Made by a program: the position numbers and the translations under genes | The notes under the pieces: generated by a model | Told to the model about the DNA's origin: nothing | The model's input: only the letters and a program-made list of their open reading frames with translations | Databases searched by the model: none | Origin: Pomphorhynchus laevis | Taxonomy: Eukaryota; Acanthocephala; Palaeacanthocephala; Echinorhynchida; Pomphorhynchidae | NCBI GenBank assembly: GCA_012934845.2 | Contig: WNNJ02003815.1 | Location: 168,986-232,985 of the forward strand | Direction of reading: 5' to 3' | Length of the DNA: 64,000 bases | Shown: piece by piece, positions 35,156-47,829 of the stretch | Position numbering within the stretch: position 1 is the first letter of the stretch | Layout of the letters: each line of letters starts with the position of its first letter

Positions 35156-35374
35156 ATGGCTCTTCAATCTGGTTTGAAAGTAGAAAGCCAAAAACGGTTG
35201 AAGCATTTGTTGTCTACCGATGAATTTAATGATGTGATAGCCGTCAATAGGGTCGAAAATACTAGATATACTGGTGCATTTGTGGTACCCCTGCAAGATT
35301 TCCACATTTTCTTTCCTAAAAAACTGAAGACGCTAAGATTACGAGTTTGCACTTGTAATTTTCTATGCTACTAG
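35156..35374 (+). CDS. small hypothetical ORF, 72 aa
   Basis: ATG 35156, reading MALQSGLKVESQKRLKHLLS ... NRVENTRYTGAFVV ... LRVCTCNFLCY. It has balanced residues and a moderate GC content in AT-rich surroundings, but no motif, splice partner or relative in the window. It could be an exon, a transposon remnant or chance. Confidence 0.25.
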   Translation: MALQSGLKVESQKRLKHLLSTDEFNDVIAVNRVENTRYTGAFVVPLQDFHIFFPKKLKTLRLRVCTCNFLCY

Positions 35375-37440
35375 TGGAATTACCATCAGTTACCTACTAG
35401 TGGATCTCTTTTTATTACCAGACCAATTGCCCAAATATAATGCTCCAAATACGTGTTGCATACACTCATCTTCTAGCCCCTATCAAGAATAATCTATGTA
35501 ATCAATACATAGATTACAATATATACAATGTATTACTTTTTATATTTAATCATATTAATTTTACGTTAATAATTTATAAATTATTAACTTTATAAAATAT
35601 TAATAATATAAAATATTAAAGTTTTATATATTAAATATTTATATTACTTTTTATATTTAATCATATTAATTTTACATTAATATGATTAATGAAGAATGCC
35701 ATTTGCGAGATTGAACGGAAAAAATGCCGCTCAATATTAAATTAATATATTCAACGTTGTAATTTGATTTTAATACGCTTTTTGCATAGCGTATTCTTTT
35801 TTCAACTAAGAATTTTATTCTTTTTCGTAAGATTGCTTTAATTAAGGGATTAACAAGAGCACTAAAGCTGTTTAATGTCCATAAATTGAATTTGGATAGT
35901 TTGTTCTGTTTGTCCAATTATAAAAATTGAACAATTTCTACAATTTCCACAATTGTATAATTGTGGAAATTAGCAATTAGTGCAACGGCGTAACCTTTTA
36001 ATTATTCAAAAATAGTTACTGTTTGATTATCTTAATCAGGGCGTAACTTCAGATGCCTTGTTTTATGATAAACACTTTCTAAAACAAATTGTCCATTTTC
36101 CTATAGCACGAATACGTGAATGAAAATTATTCCTTCACTAATTAATCCTCGTTAATGTTCCAGTGGATTATGATGTTGTGTTTAGAGCTATCTCCGTTTT
36201 TCAAAACGATTATCACATATCTGTATGAAGAGTCCCAAATTAAATACTACGTAAATCATAGCAATACTCGTCACGACCTAACTTACGTAAGATTGTTAGT
36301 TTACAAATTACATTAATGTACGTGTCATATAGGTTTGTATGAAAGCAACTCAAATTATCTCTAAACTTAACTTTGCAATTGACCGATATAATGAACTCGC
36401 TAAACAACGAATCGTTCAATCAATTAGTCCAGATATGTATGTAGATATACCTATCATTTGCTACAACAAGTATCGATTAAATAACGTAGTAAAAAATATT
36501 AAAAATAAAATAAATGAAACCAATTTGCTAGAATAATTATTTACTCTTTGTATGTAATCACTAACATATGAGCTAGTAATCGCTAATGGACAGTTCAATT
36601 TCTAATATTTATATGATATCATATAAATATCATATTATACGATTTCGTACGTCTATTAAATTATTATCTAAAAATGAAATTATACAAAATTAATAAATTC
36701 TTAGATTGATTATTTTTAGATTTAGTATTAGCAAAATGATTTTTAGAATATCTGTTAATCTTAATAATTCTATTTATTTTTGTCTTCGTTCTATTGAAAA
36801 CGATTTGCTGTTTTTGAAATTCAAAAAAATAAAACACAAAATTTGTCAAAATATAAAAATTAAAAATTTCATTTTTAAATTTTTTAAATACGTTTTATTG
36901 CTGGTGTCTTTATAGTTAAAATACATGATATAAAATACTGATATATATTTCATATATATTTCCTATGTCACATATATAGATTATATATATTTCATATATA
37001 ATTAATTGTTCAAAAGTTTCAGTTTTTAGTGATCTGCATATTGCAGGTCAAATATCTACCTACTAATCATATATTGATATAATATATGAACCTGCGCTCC
37101 GTCTAGCATCGTGAGGAATCGAATTATGTATGAGGAATTGCTGATGTCTTTATAGTTATCACAAAAGCAATTAAAACGTACCCTAACTACTTCATCTGAC
37201 TGACGATGACTGCTGGGTTGTTAGGAGCGTCTCGGAGTGGTACATTAGACTGATGGAGCTGATGATCGAAGTCCGGTTATTTAGCAGCGAATTATACTCC
37301 TGGACCACAGTTTCAAGCGAATTTTCCCATTACCAATATATATACTTTAGTCATTGTGTCTAACTACGGTCTGGGGTCAGTTTGTGACCCAGCTTATAGA
37401 ATTTCAATTTAGAACAAACCAGACAACAGCAAAATTTATT
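35375..37440. other. AT-rich region, short palindromes, PLE-end piece
   Basis: No supported gene; ORFs at 35672-35917, 36339-36536 and 36664-36915 are A/T-run translations. Palindromes: AATCTATGTAATCAATACATAGATT (about 35494) and AATTTCCACAATT-GTAT-AATTGTGGAAATT (about 35942). 37180-37320 (CTGACTGACGATGACTGCTG ... TACTCCTGGACCACAGTTT) resembles the Penelope terminal sequence downstream. Confidence 0.4.
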
Positions 37441-38265
37441 CGACAACATTCAGACCAAAAATAACTATTTCGGCTAACGCCTTCTTCAGTATTCGGAATA
37501 CTGAAGAAGGCGTTAGCCGAAACGTTTACTGAGTGCTACCGGCTACTATCAGCTCGTCTAGAAGTGATAAGGAAATCTGCTCTACTTGTAATCGAACTCC
37601 GGCTTTTGGCTACATTTACAATTAAAAAACTTAAGCTTATTAGCTCCCGGAGCACAGTTTAACACAATCGAATTTAATACTATAAAAATGTATCCTTCAA
37701 AGGATCCTGTGAGAAAGCAAGCAGCGACAGCAATTAAAATTCCTGCTGAATAAAATTAGGATGGTCCGGAAAGCACATGGTTAGTTTAAAGAGGCTATGC
37801 CCATGCTACCACGTTAGCAAATTCTCGGAAATGCCTTCTTAATATATCACAAGGCAGCCGAAATGACTGATTGTAGTTCACTTACTGATGAGTGCTGCCG
37901 GCTAAAATCAGCTCGTCTAGGAGTGATACGGAAGTCTGCTCTACTTGTAATCAAACTCCGATTTTCGGCAACATTTACAATTATAAAACTGAAGCTAATT
38001 TGCGCCTCAAATTATATATATAATTTTAAATCTGATTGTGTTAAACTGTATATATAATTTTAAATCCAATTGTGTTAAACTGTGCTCCGGCAGCTAATAA
38101 GCTTCAGCTTTATAATTGTAAATGTTGCCAAATCCGGAGTTCTATTACAAGTAGAGCAGACTTCCTCATCACTCATAGACGAACTGATGGTAGCCGGCAG
38201 CACTCATCAGTAGGGTGAACTATCATCAATCGTTTCGGCTGCCTTGTATATATAACCAAAAAGTG
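37441..38265. mobile_element. Penelope-like element termini: three pLTR copies, two inverted
   Basis: Three copies of one terminal sequence (GTGCTGCCGGCTA ... CAGCTCGTCTAGRAGTGAT ... CTGCTCTACTTGTAATC ... GCTCCGGxAGC): + at 37525-37670, + at 37850-38030 and - at 38040-38250. The last two form an inverted repeat with arms of about 190 bp. Copies 2 and 3 carry CTGATGAG and CGAAA blocks (hammerhead type II order). At 37468-37522 a 27-bp-arm palindrome holds CTGAAGAAGGCGTTAGCCGA twice head to head. Clustered, partly inverted pLTRs are usual for Penelope-like elements. Confidence 0.7.
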
Positions 38266-39600
38266 GCAACGATGGACGTGGAGTCACTCTTCACAAGTAT
38301 TGAGACAAAAAGAAGAGTTCAGGCTATACGAACTGTCTTGAGCAACAAACAGTGGGACGAAAGTTAGATTGAACGTGCATGTGAACTACTGCTTAACTCG
38401 AATACCTTTGAATTCAATAGTCGCCTTTATCTTCAAATAAGAAGAGCGGCTATGGGAACGCTCGTAGGCCCCACGTACGCCAGCTTATACGTCACGTTTG
38501 TAGAGGAACGATTCCTACAACAATGCTCACATCGAATATCAACATGGAAACGCTATGTCGATGATATTCTTATAGGTTGGCCATTCGACAAGTCTCATCT
38601 TGTAGAGTTCTGTGTTTCTTAAATACCAGTTCGGAGCTAAAGTTTAGTCTTGACTTACCTAAAAATCAGCGGATATCATTCCTTGACACACTAATATTCC
38701 AACCGAGACCAGGCGAATGGCATACAAGATGTACACAAAGTTTAGCGGGATGAAGTCGTATGTACATGCAAGAAGTGGTCATCCCAATCCAACGAAAAGG
38801 CTGATATTGCGAAATGAAGCATACCGCATGCGAAAAATTTGCTCATTAGACTCAGATTTCATGGATGCGCTCTCTGACTTATCAAAACGGTTTTCAGAAA
38901 GAGCATATTCTCTAAAGCAGATACAAAGGCAATTCCTTTACGCTCAGAAGACAGATCGAGGAAGCCTGCTATGGCACTATCCTCGGGAAAAACAAGAAGA
39001 CAAGCCGAAAGAGATTAATGTTGTACTAACATACAATCCTGCCTACCGCTACATACAAAAGCAATTCGATTCAATATTCACATCGGTAAGCGAGGCGACA
39101 AAAAAATGATTCGACCAAGAGTTAGATTCAAGATTCCGACAAGTTTCGCGCATATGTTAAACCGCAATCGAACAAAAAGGCAACATATGGGAGTTACAGG
39201 TGCGGTGACAAGCGTTGCAAAAGTTGTTCAGATGTGGTCGAGACAACTAAGTTCAGCAACACAGTCACGAACTTAAGTTATCCAATTAGACAGCACTTCA
39301 CGTGCAAATCTGAAGGAATTATTTACCAATCTAGGTGTCGGGTTTGTGCAGTTCAGTATGTCAGTCAGACAGGGACAAGATACAATATTCGAGCAAATAA
39401 TCGGCGGAGATATTCATAAGAATTGAAAACAACTGCAGATGGATACGTATCACACATGATTGAAAATCCGAATCATTCCATGATGACGACAATTTTCGAT
39501 GACCCAATATCCGATTCCCGTATACGAAAATAAAATAAAAGTTTTGGATTGGTCAATTAATGTCGGATGAATCGCTAAACACGTACGATCATCAGTTTTT
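38266..39600 (+). mobile_element. Penelope-like element body, broken
   Basis: Reverse transcriptase blocks: DVESLFTSI (about 38280), AAMGTLVGPTYASLYVTFVE (38450-38510), the RYVDDIL active site (about 38550), ISFLDTLIF (38680), and the long C-terminal block of 38717-39109 (VHARSGHPNPTKRLILRNEA, RMRKICSLDSDFMDALSDLS). Then a GIY-YIG endonuclease remnant with its CxxC-like zinc motif (39234-39419: FTCKSEGIIYQSRCRVCAVQ, YVSQTGTRY). Domain order RT then GIY-YIG is diagnostic for canonical Penelope-like retroelements. The element looks broken in a handful of places and the N-terminal part is missing or unreadable. Confidence 0.8.
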
Positions 39601-40625
39601 TAAGTTATTTAACATTTCGCAATGTGGACGCCGTGCACGTGTGTCGATTCTTCCGTGACAGCTTTTTTATATAAACGTGTACGCTAGCGAAAAATTGCAT
39701 ATTATTGTAAAGACTGAAGAAGGACAAACTGTCCGAAACGTTAATTAAATAAAAAAAGTTTACCGGTTTCTTATAAATATAACAAAGGAAATATTTCCAG
39801 AGGACCAATAAATAAATTAGAGTTGACAAGAGCAATCTTGTGTTACTTTAATTTTTTTGTCAAGAAATTGTTGTTGACTATGAGGATAGTACTCATTTTT
39901 CAAAAGTAAAGGCTAAAAAATGACAACTTTGAATGCAACTGTAGATTCTTACAGTATAGAACGCAAAAGTTAGGTACTGAAAGTTTTTAATGTTAAGTTT
40001 GTCTTTATTGATAAAATGAATGACAACGTGTTAATGACCACGTGTTAGTGAAGTAAGAATTGAAACAATCCTGTAAATATTTCGATTTAAAATACTACAA
40101 TTCATATAAATGGTGAACTAAATGATGAACAGAACTGCTCATCAAATCAAAGTTATGTCATCTAAATGATGAAACTGGCCGAAGAACGCCTTGGATTATC
40201 TTAAAAAGATCTCTGGTATGTCACCCAGGATCACGATGTCTAGAATAGTTTGGTTCGTACACTGCCTCCACGACCCTACACCCTAACCATATTGCTTATT
40301 GATAAATATTAAATTGATTACTTGAAATGTTTAAACATTATTGATCACATTGAGCTTACCTAATAACATTAATATTTAAATGCTTTAGAGAAACAAATAA
40401 TAACGCCCACAATTTCATATACGACCACTATCGCAGATAATCCAAACTATTTGCAAATATAAACTATAAACCAACCTATTTGCAAACATAACTAAATAAA
40501 ATGAATGAATAATTGGCATGAGTAGTTGACAAGAACAATCTTATGTTACTTTTATTTTTTTCTTGTCAAGAAATTGTTGTTGACTATGAGGATAGTCCAA
40601 CACTATCCTCATAGTGTTGGACAAC
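39601..40625 (+). mobile_element. Penelope 3' region with duplicated end
   Basis: 39690-39725 reads GACTGAAGAAGGACAAACTG TCCGAAACGTT, a hammerhead-like core with a GGAC/GTCC helix. The segment GTTGACAAGAGCAATCTTGT ... GACTATGAGGATAGT occurs at 39826-39890 and again at 40527-40592, about 700 bp apart, as for repeated element ends. The second ends in an inverted duplication (ACTATGAGGATAGT-CCAAC-ACTATCCTCATAGT). The sequence between is AT-rich with no gene. Confidence 0.55.
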
Positions 40626-42779
40626 ACAATAGTTTTCACATGTTCATATATTATAGTTCATATATTTGATTCTAAATAAATTCTATTCTATTGTTTGTTT
40701 AGCTTTGGAATGGAAGTGCGAGGCAAAAATGTAATGTTATTAGCCCATATCAGATTCACATCAAAGCATCACTTATTTCGTCTCGAATTTGCTAAAATCT
40801 ATAGGTAGACAATGCGTTTAACTTTTCTAAAATTGATATTTCTAGATATAATTAATAAATATGAAAAATATATACAACTATCAGTTGATATAAGTTTGTT
40901 GCAACACTGTTTATTGCAACATACATATGCACCAAAATATAATAATTAATTATATTTTAATTATAATAATTAATTATATTATAATAATTAATCATTATCC
41001 GATTAAATGTTATCATTTTTGATAACATTTTTGATATTATTTTAATATATTAAATATATTACTTCTAAAATATATTAAAATAAAGTGCAAATAAAGTTAA
41101 TATGTCAACAAACTTTATATAGTGACGCTTATATACTAAAGTTTATACGTTTTACTAAACTTAGATTTAGAAAGTAAACTTATGTTCAATTTACTAATAT
41201 ATCAATTTGTATTAATAAATCGTAAATATATTAATGTTTCGGTGGTGTGCTTGCTTCAAGTGTTTAAGATTAGTAAATTACTGAAGAAGGCTCACATCGA
41301 AAGCTTTAAGAAGAGCTTTATTTTGTCATTTTGTTGTTGAATTTGGATCGGTTAGTTATATCTACATATTATGATATGCATATATGGTATGCATATTATG
41401 AACCACAATCTACTTACTATTATTTTGTATTATAATATCAATATTAAGTTCAATTTATTTAATTTAAGTTCAATTTATTTAATTTAAGTTCAATTTATGT
41501 AAGATAAAGATAATAACCATTAGATTTCTTGATATACTTATATTAGATTTATAGCTGTACTTTTAAAATATATTAAAATAAAGTGCAAATAAAGTTAATA
41601 TGTCAACAAACTTTATCTAATGAAGCTTATATAAAGTTTATACGTTTTACTAAACTTAGGTTCAGTAAATAAACTTATGTTCAATTTACTAATATATCAA
41701 TTTGTAGAATGAATAATTGCATACACGAGCGAATATCATCATTTGGTCGGCTTCATCAATTATCCTCGTGTGAATTCACACGAGGATAATTGATGAAGCC
41801 GACCAAATGATGATATCAATTTGTATTAATAAATCGTAAATATATTAATGTATTAATATAATATTAATATTAATTTAATATCAGTTTCGTTAGGATATTA
41901 TGACTAATTATATGATTAAATGTTATCATTTTTGATCATTTATGCTATAAACATATATTGGTTTGTTCTAATTCTTTATCATTAATGAAATTATTAATAG
42001 TTTATAATATTGACGAACATATTTAAGCATTACTCCTTATATTAATAATATACATTGTTTATGTAATAATTAAATGGATGTATGTAATATGAATTTACCA
42101 TCAAACTATATTTTAATTTTTAATTTTTGAATAAAATTATTCTTTTTTAATCAATTAACATCCAGCACTCACTAATAGCATCCATTTATGTAAAAAATAT
42201 AATGGGCAATAAATTTTCTTAGATTATTATTAATAATATTAAAATAATATCATTATGTTATTAATATTATTTTGAATAATATAATATTATAGTATCCTTT
42301 CTAGAGACAATTTTATTTTCCGAATGATTAAAATCTAAACTAATGTGCCTTCACCATCCTTTGATGGATAAAAAACAACACATTACAGCTAACATCGGCT
42401 AGTCCTTTATCTTCATAATCACAAAGTTCAATGTCCACTAATTTACCATCTCTTAATATAGATATTCAATTCACACTAAACAACACAATGAGAACAGCCC
42501 TGTCTTTACGAAAGTGCAAATAATCATCTTCATAATCGATAAAACTTTAAATCTCAAACCTCAAAATCGCACTTATATTACGTCCCTACCGCATATAATT
42601 GATATTATCTCGTACCCGCCTGTTCTACAACTCTTCGATCTATTTGAATTTTTAACTACAATGTAGGATTATAATATTTACTTTATCTTCGACTATTATC
42701 ATTATTGTTTCAATCAATGTCATTATTCTCACATAAACGATATCATGTGACCCAATAACAATATATGGATTTCACGTTA
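40626..42779. repeat. AT-rich region with a 180-bp direct repeat
   Basis: 41062-41236 and 41570-41850 are direct copies (AAAATATATTAAAATAAAGT ... AACAAACTTTAT ... GTTTATACGTTTTACTAAAC). The second is interrupted by the palindromic insertion at 41707-41812. 41280-41310 (CTGAAGAAGGCTCACATCGA AAGC) is another hammerhead-like core. 41455-41505 is a short tandem of TTTAATTTAAGTTCAATTTA. No protein gene. Confidence 0.6.
41694..41825. mobile_element. 106-bp palindromic insertion with 13-bp target duplication
   Basis: ATATCAATTTGTA is present at 41694-41706 and 41813-41825. The sister copy at 41199-41220 has it once, uninterrupted. The insert (41707-41812) begins GAATGAATAATTGCATACAC, similar to 40503-40522 in the Penelope 3' region. 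It then forms a perfect 84-bp palindrome, 41733-41816, centred on GAATTC 41772-41777 (four bases overlap the duplication). Confidence 0.85.
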
Positions 42780-45235
42780 TCGAAATTTCACAACCTTTTT
42801 CGGAAGGGGTCATTCAAAGGTAGGCTTGTTAATCGGCTTGGATTCTGACTTCTCAACTTGGACAGTGTCAAATGGGCGCTACTAAATGGCTGTTGAAATT
42901 CCCGCATGTTCTTTCATTGAATGTTACTTTGCTTCACATACATCCACTCACGAAATTATCCAAGAACTATACACTATAATGCTGCATTTAAATTTCGACC
43001 GCCCTATAGTAATCCTATAGGGTGAGTTAATGCTAATTATTTAAATCATGCATGCGCTAAGCTTCACCTCATTTCCAGCTTTTTCCAGATTTAAGAAATC
43101 AGTATACAGTATCTCTGAAGTGGGTCAAGCACCATTAGCCCCGTATTCTCTTATGTTCCAACTAAAATGAATGTTGACACTAAGAGTTCCTGGCTAGTAT
43201 AATGATAAAAACCAGCAATTACCAAAATTTCCAAAACTATCACCAACACATACGAAACACTCCCGACAAATCAAAGGCTGCCAGAACTTAGATAATGCGT
43301 AGATTACACCAAAATAAATATCGACGAAATCTCTTTCCCTATATATTATTGACAATAACGACCTCAATACCAGCTACTTAACATTATGCAATGATTTGAC
43401 ACCAACATGCTCAAACCGTACCGACGTAAGAAACAAATACCATCCAGATCATTTCGTTATCTCATGTGCATCAAGTACGAACCATTTTAAGATCAATTCA
43501 TTCAGACACCAAGTAAACATCTTAAGCATATTATATGTACAATCGATGGAAACAAATTTACACCAATTAAGCGAATAACTTCATCAGGAAACTCATATAC
43601 ATAATGAGATTCGACAGCTAAGAGAAACTAAGAAGTAGTAGTGGAAACTTAACTTCACTCAATACGGCAAGGTATGCACGAATACTTAAATTGATGCATA
43701 GGAAGCACACTCCAAAGCTTTATATGATCCGTCTAACAGTTTGAAGAAAAAACAGTTATAAGATAAACTAAGAAGATAAACTAAAATTTACAGTATCAAT
43801 AATTCGAACTAAGAAGTTCCACGGGAACTTCTGTTCTCGTGGAACTTGTAGTATTGTCCTGTAGTATTGTCCAACCTTTCAACCTTGTAGTATTGTCCTG
43901 TAGTATTGTCCAACCCTTACAATACCTGTAGTATTGTCCAACCTTTCAAGTATCAATTTTAAGCAATTAGATACACTTAAGTGGCGTTTCATCAAAACGT
44001 CTTTGGTCTATCACCCAAAATCGTATGTTGTTACCGAATGAAGTGTGCATTTTTGATAGCATTCAAAGGAGTCCTGCAAGGTGACCCACTAAGCCTGCTC
44101 TTTTTCTTACACTTTGCTGGAGTATCATCAGCTTACTTGCAAACGACACCAACCCACCGAACTCCAGAATCATTATTTTCGCCGGCGGTCTACTAATACT
44201 TAATGATTTAATTCAAATTACGCAATCCATACTTGACCTACTCAACTTATATTGTAACGAAAACGACCTTACTGTCAACATTCTGAAGACTAAAGCCATC
44301 AAATTTCGCAGTGGAGTACGCCTTGCTAATTCCGATAAATTTTCTCTAAACTATCTGACCATCAAATTCATCAACTCTTATAAATACCTAGACGTTTATC
44401 TAACCTCCACATGATCATTTCGTTTCCACTTTGAACAAAAAATCATATATAGTATGATCGGTCACTTACGCACATCAAAAACATTTCTTACAATGTGTTC
44501 TTCAATTTTTTAAGATTATGCTAGGGTCCATTATAACTTACGCTCTACCTGTAGTATTGTCCAACCTTTCAAGTATCAACTTTAAGCAATTAGATACATA
44601 TAAGTGGCGTTTCATCAAAACGTCCTTGGTCTATCACCCAAAATCCATTCCACACCAATTGCAGCAATCACGTCGATTCAACTCCTATCAGTAGACTATC
44701 GACAAAATTTTCGTCTCGCTGAAACATCCGCACTCAAACATCATGCAAACAATTCACAACTAAGCTATTTACAATCGACTCTGAAATATCATAAGCCTCG
44801 AAAACCTTGAAATCACTATGGAATAAACCACATGCAAATAAAAATCACTTATTGTCCACCCCCATATACACGAGTATGAAGATAAGCTTTGCGTGATATC
44901 CCATGCCGCGACCGTTCGAATTATTGCCGCTGTAAATTTTGTCAAATTCAATATCCACACATTTCTTATCTGTTTCATTGTCCGTTATTTTCAAAATTGT
45001 CACTCAAGCAAATCGATTCGCTAACTACTGACCTTACCAACACCCTTGAATCAAACCTAATACTCTCAATGCAACTGTTAAGCCAGACAGTCGAGCAAGT
45101 GACCATTAATTTAAATCATTTTGACTTCATAAATGTTTTCGTGTTGTATTTTATTATTTGTGTAAATGTACATTTTTGTTTTCCGCCCCATGCCGAAAGG
45201 CTACAATGGCATGATAAATATTCTCAGATTAATTA
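42780..45235 (+). mobile_element. third LINE family, rearranged and broken
   Basis: Endonuclease end around 43340-43460 (TPTCSNRTDVRNKYHPDHFV ISC). Reverse transcriptase at 44060-44130 (KGVLQGDPLSLLFFLHF), then 44220-44420 (LDLLNLYCNENDLTVNILKT KAIKF; SYKYLDVYLTST). C-terminal zinc cluster at 44880-45000 (CRDRSNYCRCKFC, HISYLFHCPLF). The QGDPLSP and LTVN..KTK blocks set it apart from the other two LINEs. About 100 bp (43924-44023) is a copy of downstream sequence 44550-44645 placed before the RT block, next to four tandem TGTAGTATTGTCC units (43850-43940). Many breaks. Confidence 0.65.
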
Positions 45236-47100
45236 ATAATTTTATTAATATTATTTTTTATGTTTTGGATCTACTTGGTGAATTAAAAGACAAATGCTGT
45301 TTGTATGATCTTTCGATTGCATTAGTGATCGTATTCACTCTTTGCAGAGTTTTTGGGTTTCTCCGGACATTTTTTTTCAAAAAAGCTATCCAAGTCGATC
45401 GAATTATCTAGGGTAATACGTTTGTATCCTAATAAGCGTTTATTTTTCATATACACGAGGCAAACATCCACACACAAGCAAACGTCTAAATTACCCGAAC
45501 ATGTCGATATTTCTAAATTTTTGACGATAATCATTATTAATTAAAATTAACATTTATCAAGCTTCATAGAATATTTTTATTTAATAATCAATTCAATGCT
45601 ATCAAAAAGCGCTAGTATTGATCATGCAAAATATTTGTGCGTCATACTCTTCATATTTAAATATTTAAATAATTAAATTATATAATATTTAAATTCTTTT
45701 TTTTTGTAAAATAGAATATTATTTTTAAGATCCAATGAGGCTTCATGATTACGTAAAAATAATTTGTTTTGATTTATAATGTGTTTGCATCTATTTAAAC
45801 CAATTTATTATCAATTTATTTTTAAAAAGTTATTTTGAGTGTGATTGATTTAATAATTTGAAATAAAAATAGAATTTAATTTTAGTTTATTTTATAATCA
45901 TGGATAATACTTTATGCCATACAAATTTGAAAGATATTATCAGTGTAGATATATATATATATTCATCACATTACAAGATTTAGGATATAAAAAGTATCCG
46001 TCGTTGTTGATGGATCAATATTGTTGTTTTTTATTATTTAATTAAATTAATTGTTATTCAACATTAATTATGGGTATTTTTAAAATTAACTTGATTCTAA
46101 ATATATAGTTTAACATTAACTAGTTCTTTAACAAATTTAAATATGTTTTTTGATAATAATATTGATTAATTATTGATTTAATAATTAATGATTTAATATT
46201 TGATTTAATATTTTGAAAATATTGATTTAATATTGATTTAATATTTTGTAAACTAGAATTCATGTCTTCATATTAGTTAATGATGATTGTATAGACATGA
46301 TATAAAAACAGTTTTCTTTATTAATGCAAGTATTCAACGAACAGTGTCCTTTTCAAGCAAACAGTAAGTTTGCTTGAAAAGCAAACTTTAAGTAACCTTG
46401 AAAAGCAACCTTTTCAAGCAAACAGTAAGTTTGCTTGAAAAGCAATGACTTGTGTAAATTTGTATTCAATTATATTTACTTGTTCTTTTTATTTCAATTC
46501 CACATTTAGAATTGACAAAACATTGAATGTCAGCAAGGAAGAACTAACAAGCAATATATCAGAGCTAATAGACAGATTTAATTGCTTTGATTTTGTTGAA
46601 CTTTATGGCTGTTTAGAAAGTATTTTGTAACAAATTTGATGTAAAAATCTGGTCTTTTCTGTATAAATTACTGTTCTAAGAATTGGCATTTAAAACGTTT
46701 ATTAACCACAAAAATTTATTTATTTTTCTTCAGTCAGTGGTATAAATTATTTAGTTCATTTTTTAAGGCAATTAAAAAAATGAAAATTCTAATTTTACGG
46801 AAATAAGAATAATATCGAAAATATTCAAGATATACATATATCTTGAATATTTAATAAAAAAAAATAGTAAAATGAATTATAAATATTAATTTAATATAAA
46901 TTTTGAAAATAAATTATAAATATAATACACAAGGTAATATAATAGACAAGGTTGCTGTTGTGTTGGATTGGTAAAAGTATTTTATCAATATTTATCAAAA
47001 TTTCTATTCATTCTAGCAAAAAGTATTTTATCGCGTTGAAAAGCAATATATTTTAAATAGAAATTTGAAATTGCTATAATATTATAGTGTATTTTTTAAA
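45236..47100. other. AT-rich spacer, no supported gene
   Basis: 45166-45544 has overlapping ORFs on both strands that do not look conserved. 46349-46381 and 46410-46442 are two copies of a hairpin (CTTTTCAAGCAAAC-AGTAA-GTTTGCTTGAAAAG). 46445-46630 (KTLNVSKEELTSNISELIDR) could be an exon but has no splice support. The rest is A/T-rich. Confidence 0.35.
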
Positions 47101-47700
47101 GTTTTTTTGGATGACATCTTAAAGCAACACCATTTCGTATAAATGCCGTATTTCGTAAAAGATCCTGGACCGTTGTCTACTCAGCACATCCGTGCACTAC
47201 TATTATGCATGACGTATCCGATAAGGATCCAACGAGTGCAGCGACAATTCAGCAACAACCTCTGCATAGTGTTTAAAGATGGTCCGCACAGCAATTCGAT
47301 TTCGAATATATTTTGGTCATAGCGTGATCATAACCGGAAGTAGCTTATAAATTGATTTTAATTTGTACTTACAATATATATGCATTCTTAATAATACATA
47401 TGCCGAATCCTCTGAAGGATCCAACGAATGACGCGATGCTGCAACAAATGAATCGTCTGATATGGCTGAGATGGTATGATAAGCAAGTTTCCAGTTAACG
47501 AGCATTTTGCCACTTGAACTTAATCAATTTATCAGATATGCTCTTTTTCAAAAGTCATACAGGCAGCCGAAACGTCATCGAGATTGTTTATACTACTGAT
47601 GAGCGTTGCCAGTATCTCTGACGTCTAGTAGTGACGAATAGTATGCTGATCGTTAAGTGTAGTCTTGTTAGTTACCGACAGCAGCTTTATATATATATAT

Positions 47701-47738
47701 AGGAAATTTAGCAATTATATATAATTGCTAAATTTCCT
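47701..47738. repeat. 38-bp perfect palindrome
   Basis: AGGAAATTTAGCAATTATA is followed directly by its reverse complement. It lies between the pLTR-like piece and the hammerhead block. Confidence 0.9.
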
Positions 47739-47829
47739 CTGACGATTCAGATTAAGGGTAGTTCGGTTTTTCGAGCTTTAGACATTGTTTAAGCGTGTGT
47801 TAAGGTGCCTATGGATGATTATTAAAGTC

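Noticed and set aside
36664-36915. overlapping ORFs on both strands
   Set aside because: Low-complexity A/T sequence open in several frames; no coding signal.
41281-41305. hammerhead ribozyme at CTGAAGAAGGCTCACATCGA
   Set aside because: The CTGANGA and GAAA words are present, but no helix II pairs between them; probably a decayed Penelope end.
44769-45534. ORFs on both strands near the third LINE's 3' end
   Set aside because: The plus-strand frame up to 45120 belongs to the LINE's C-terminus; the others are shadows.
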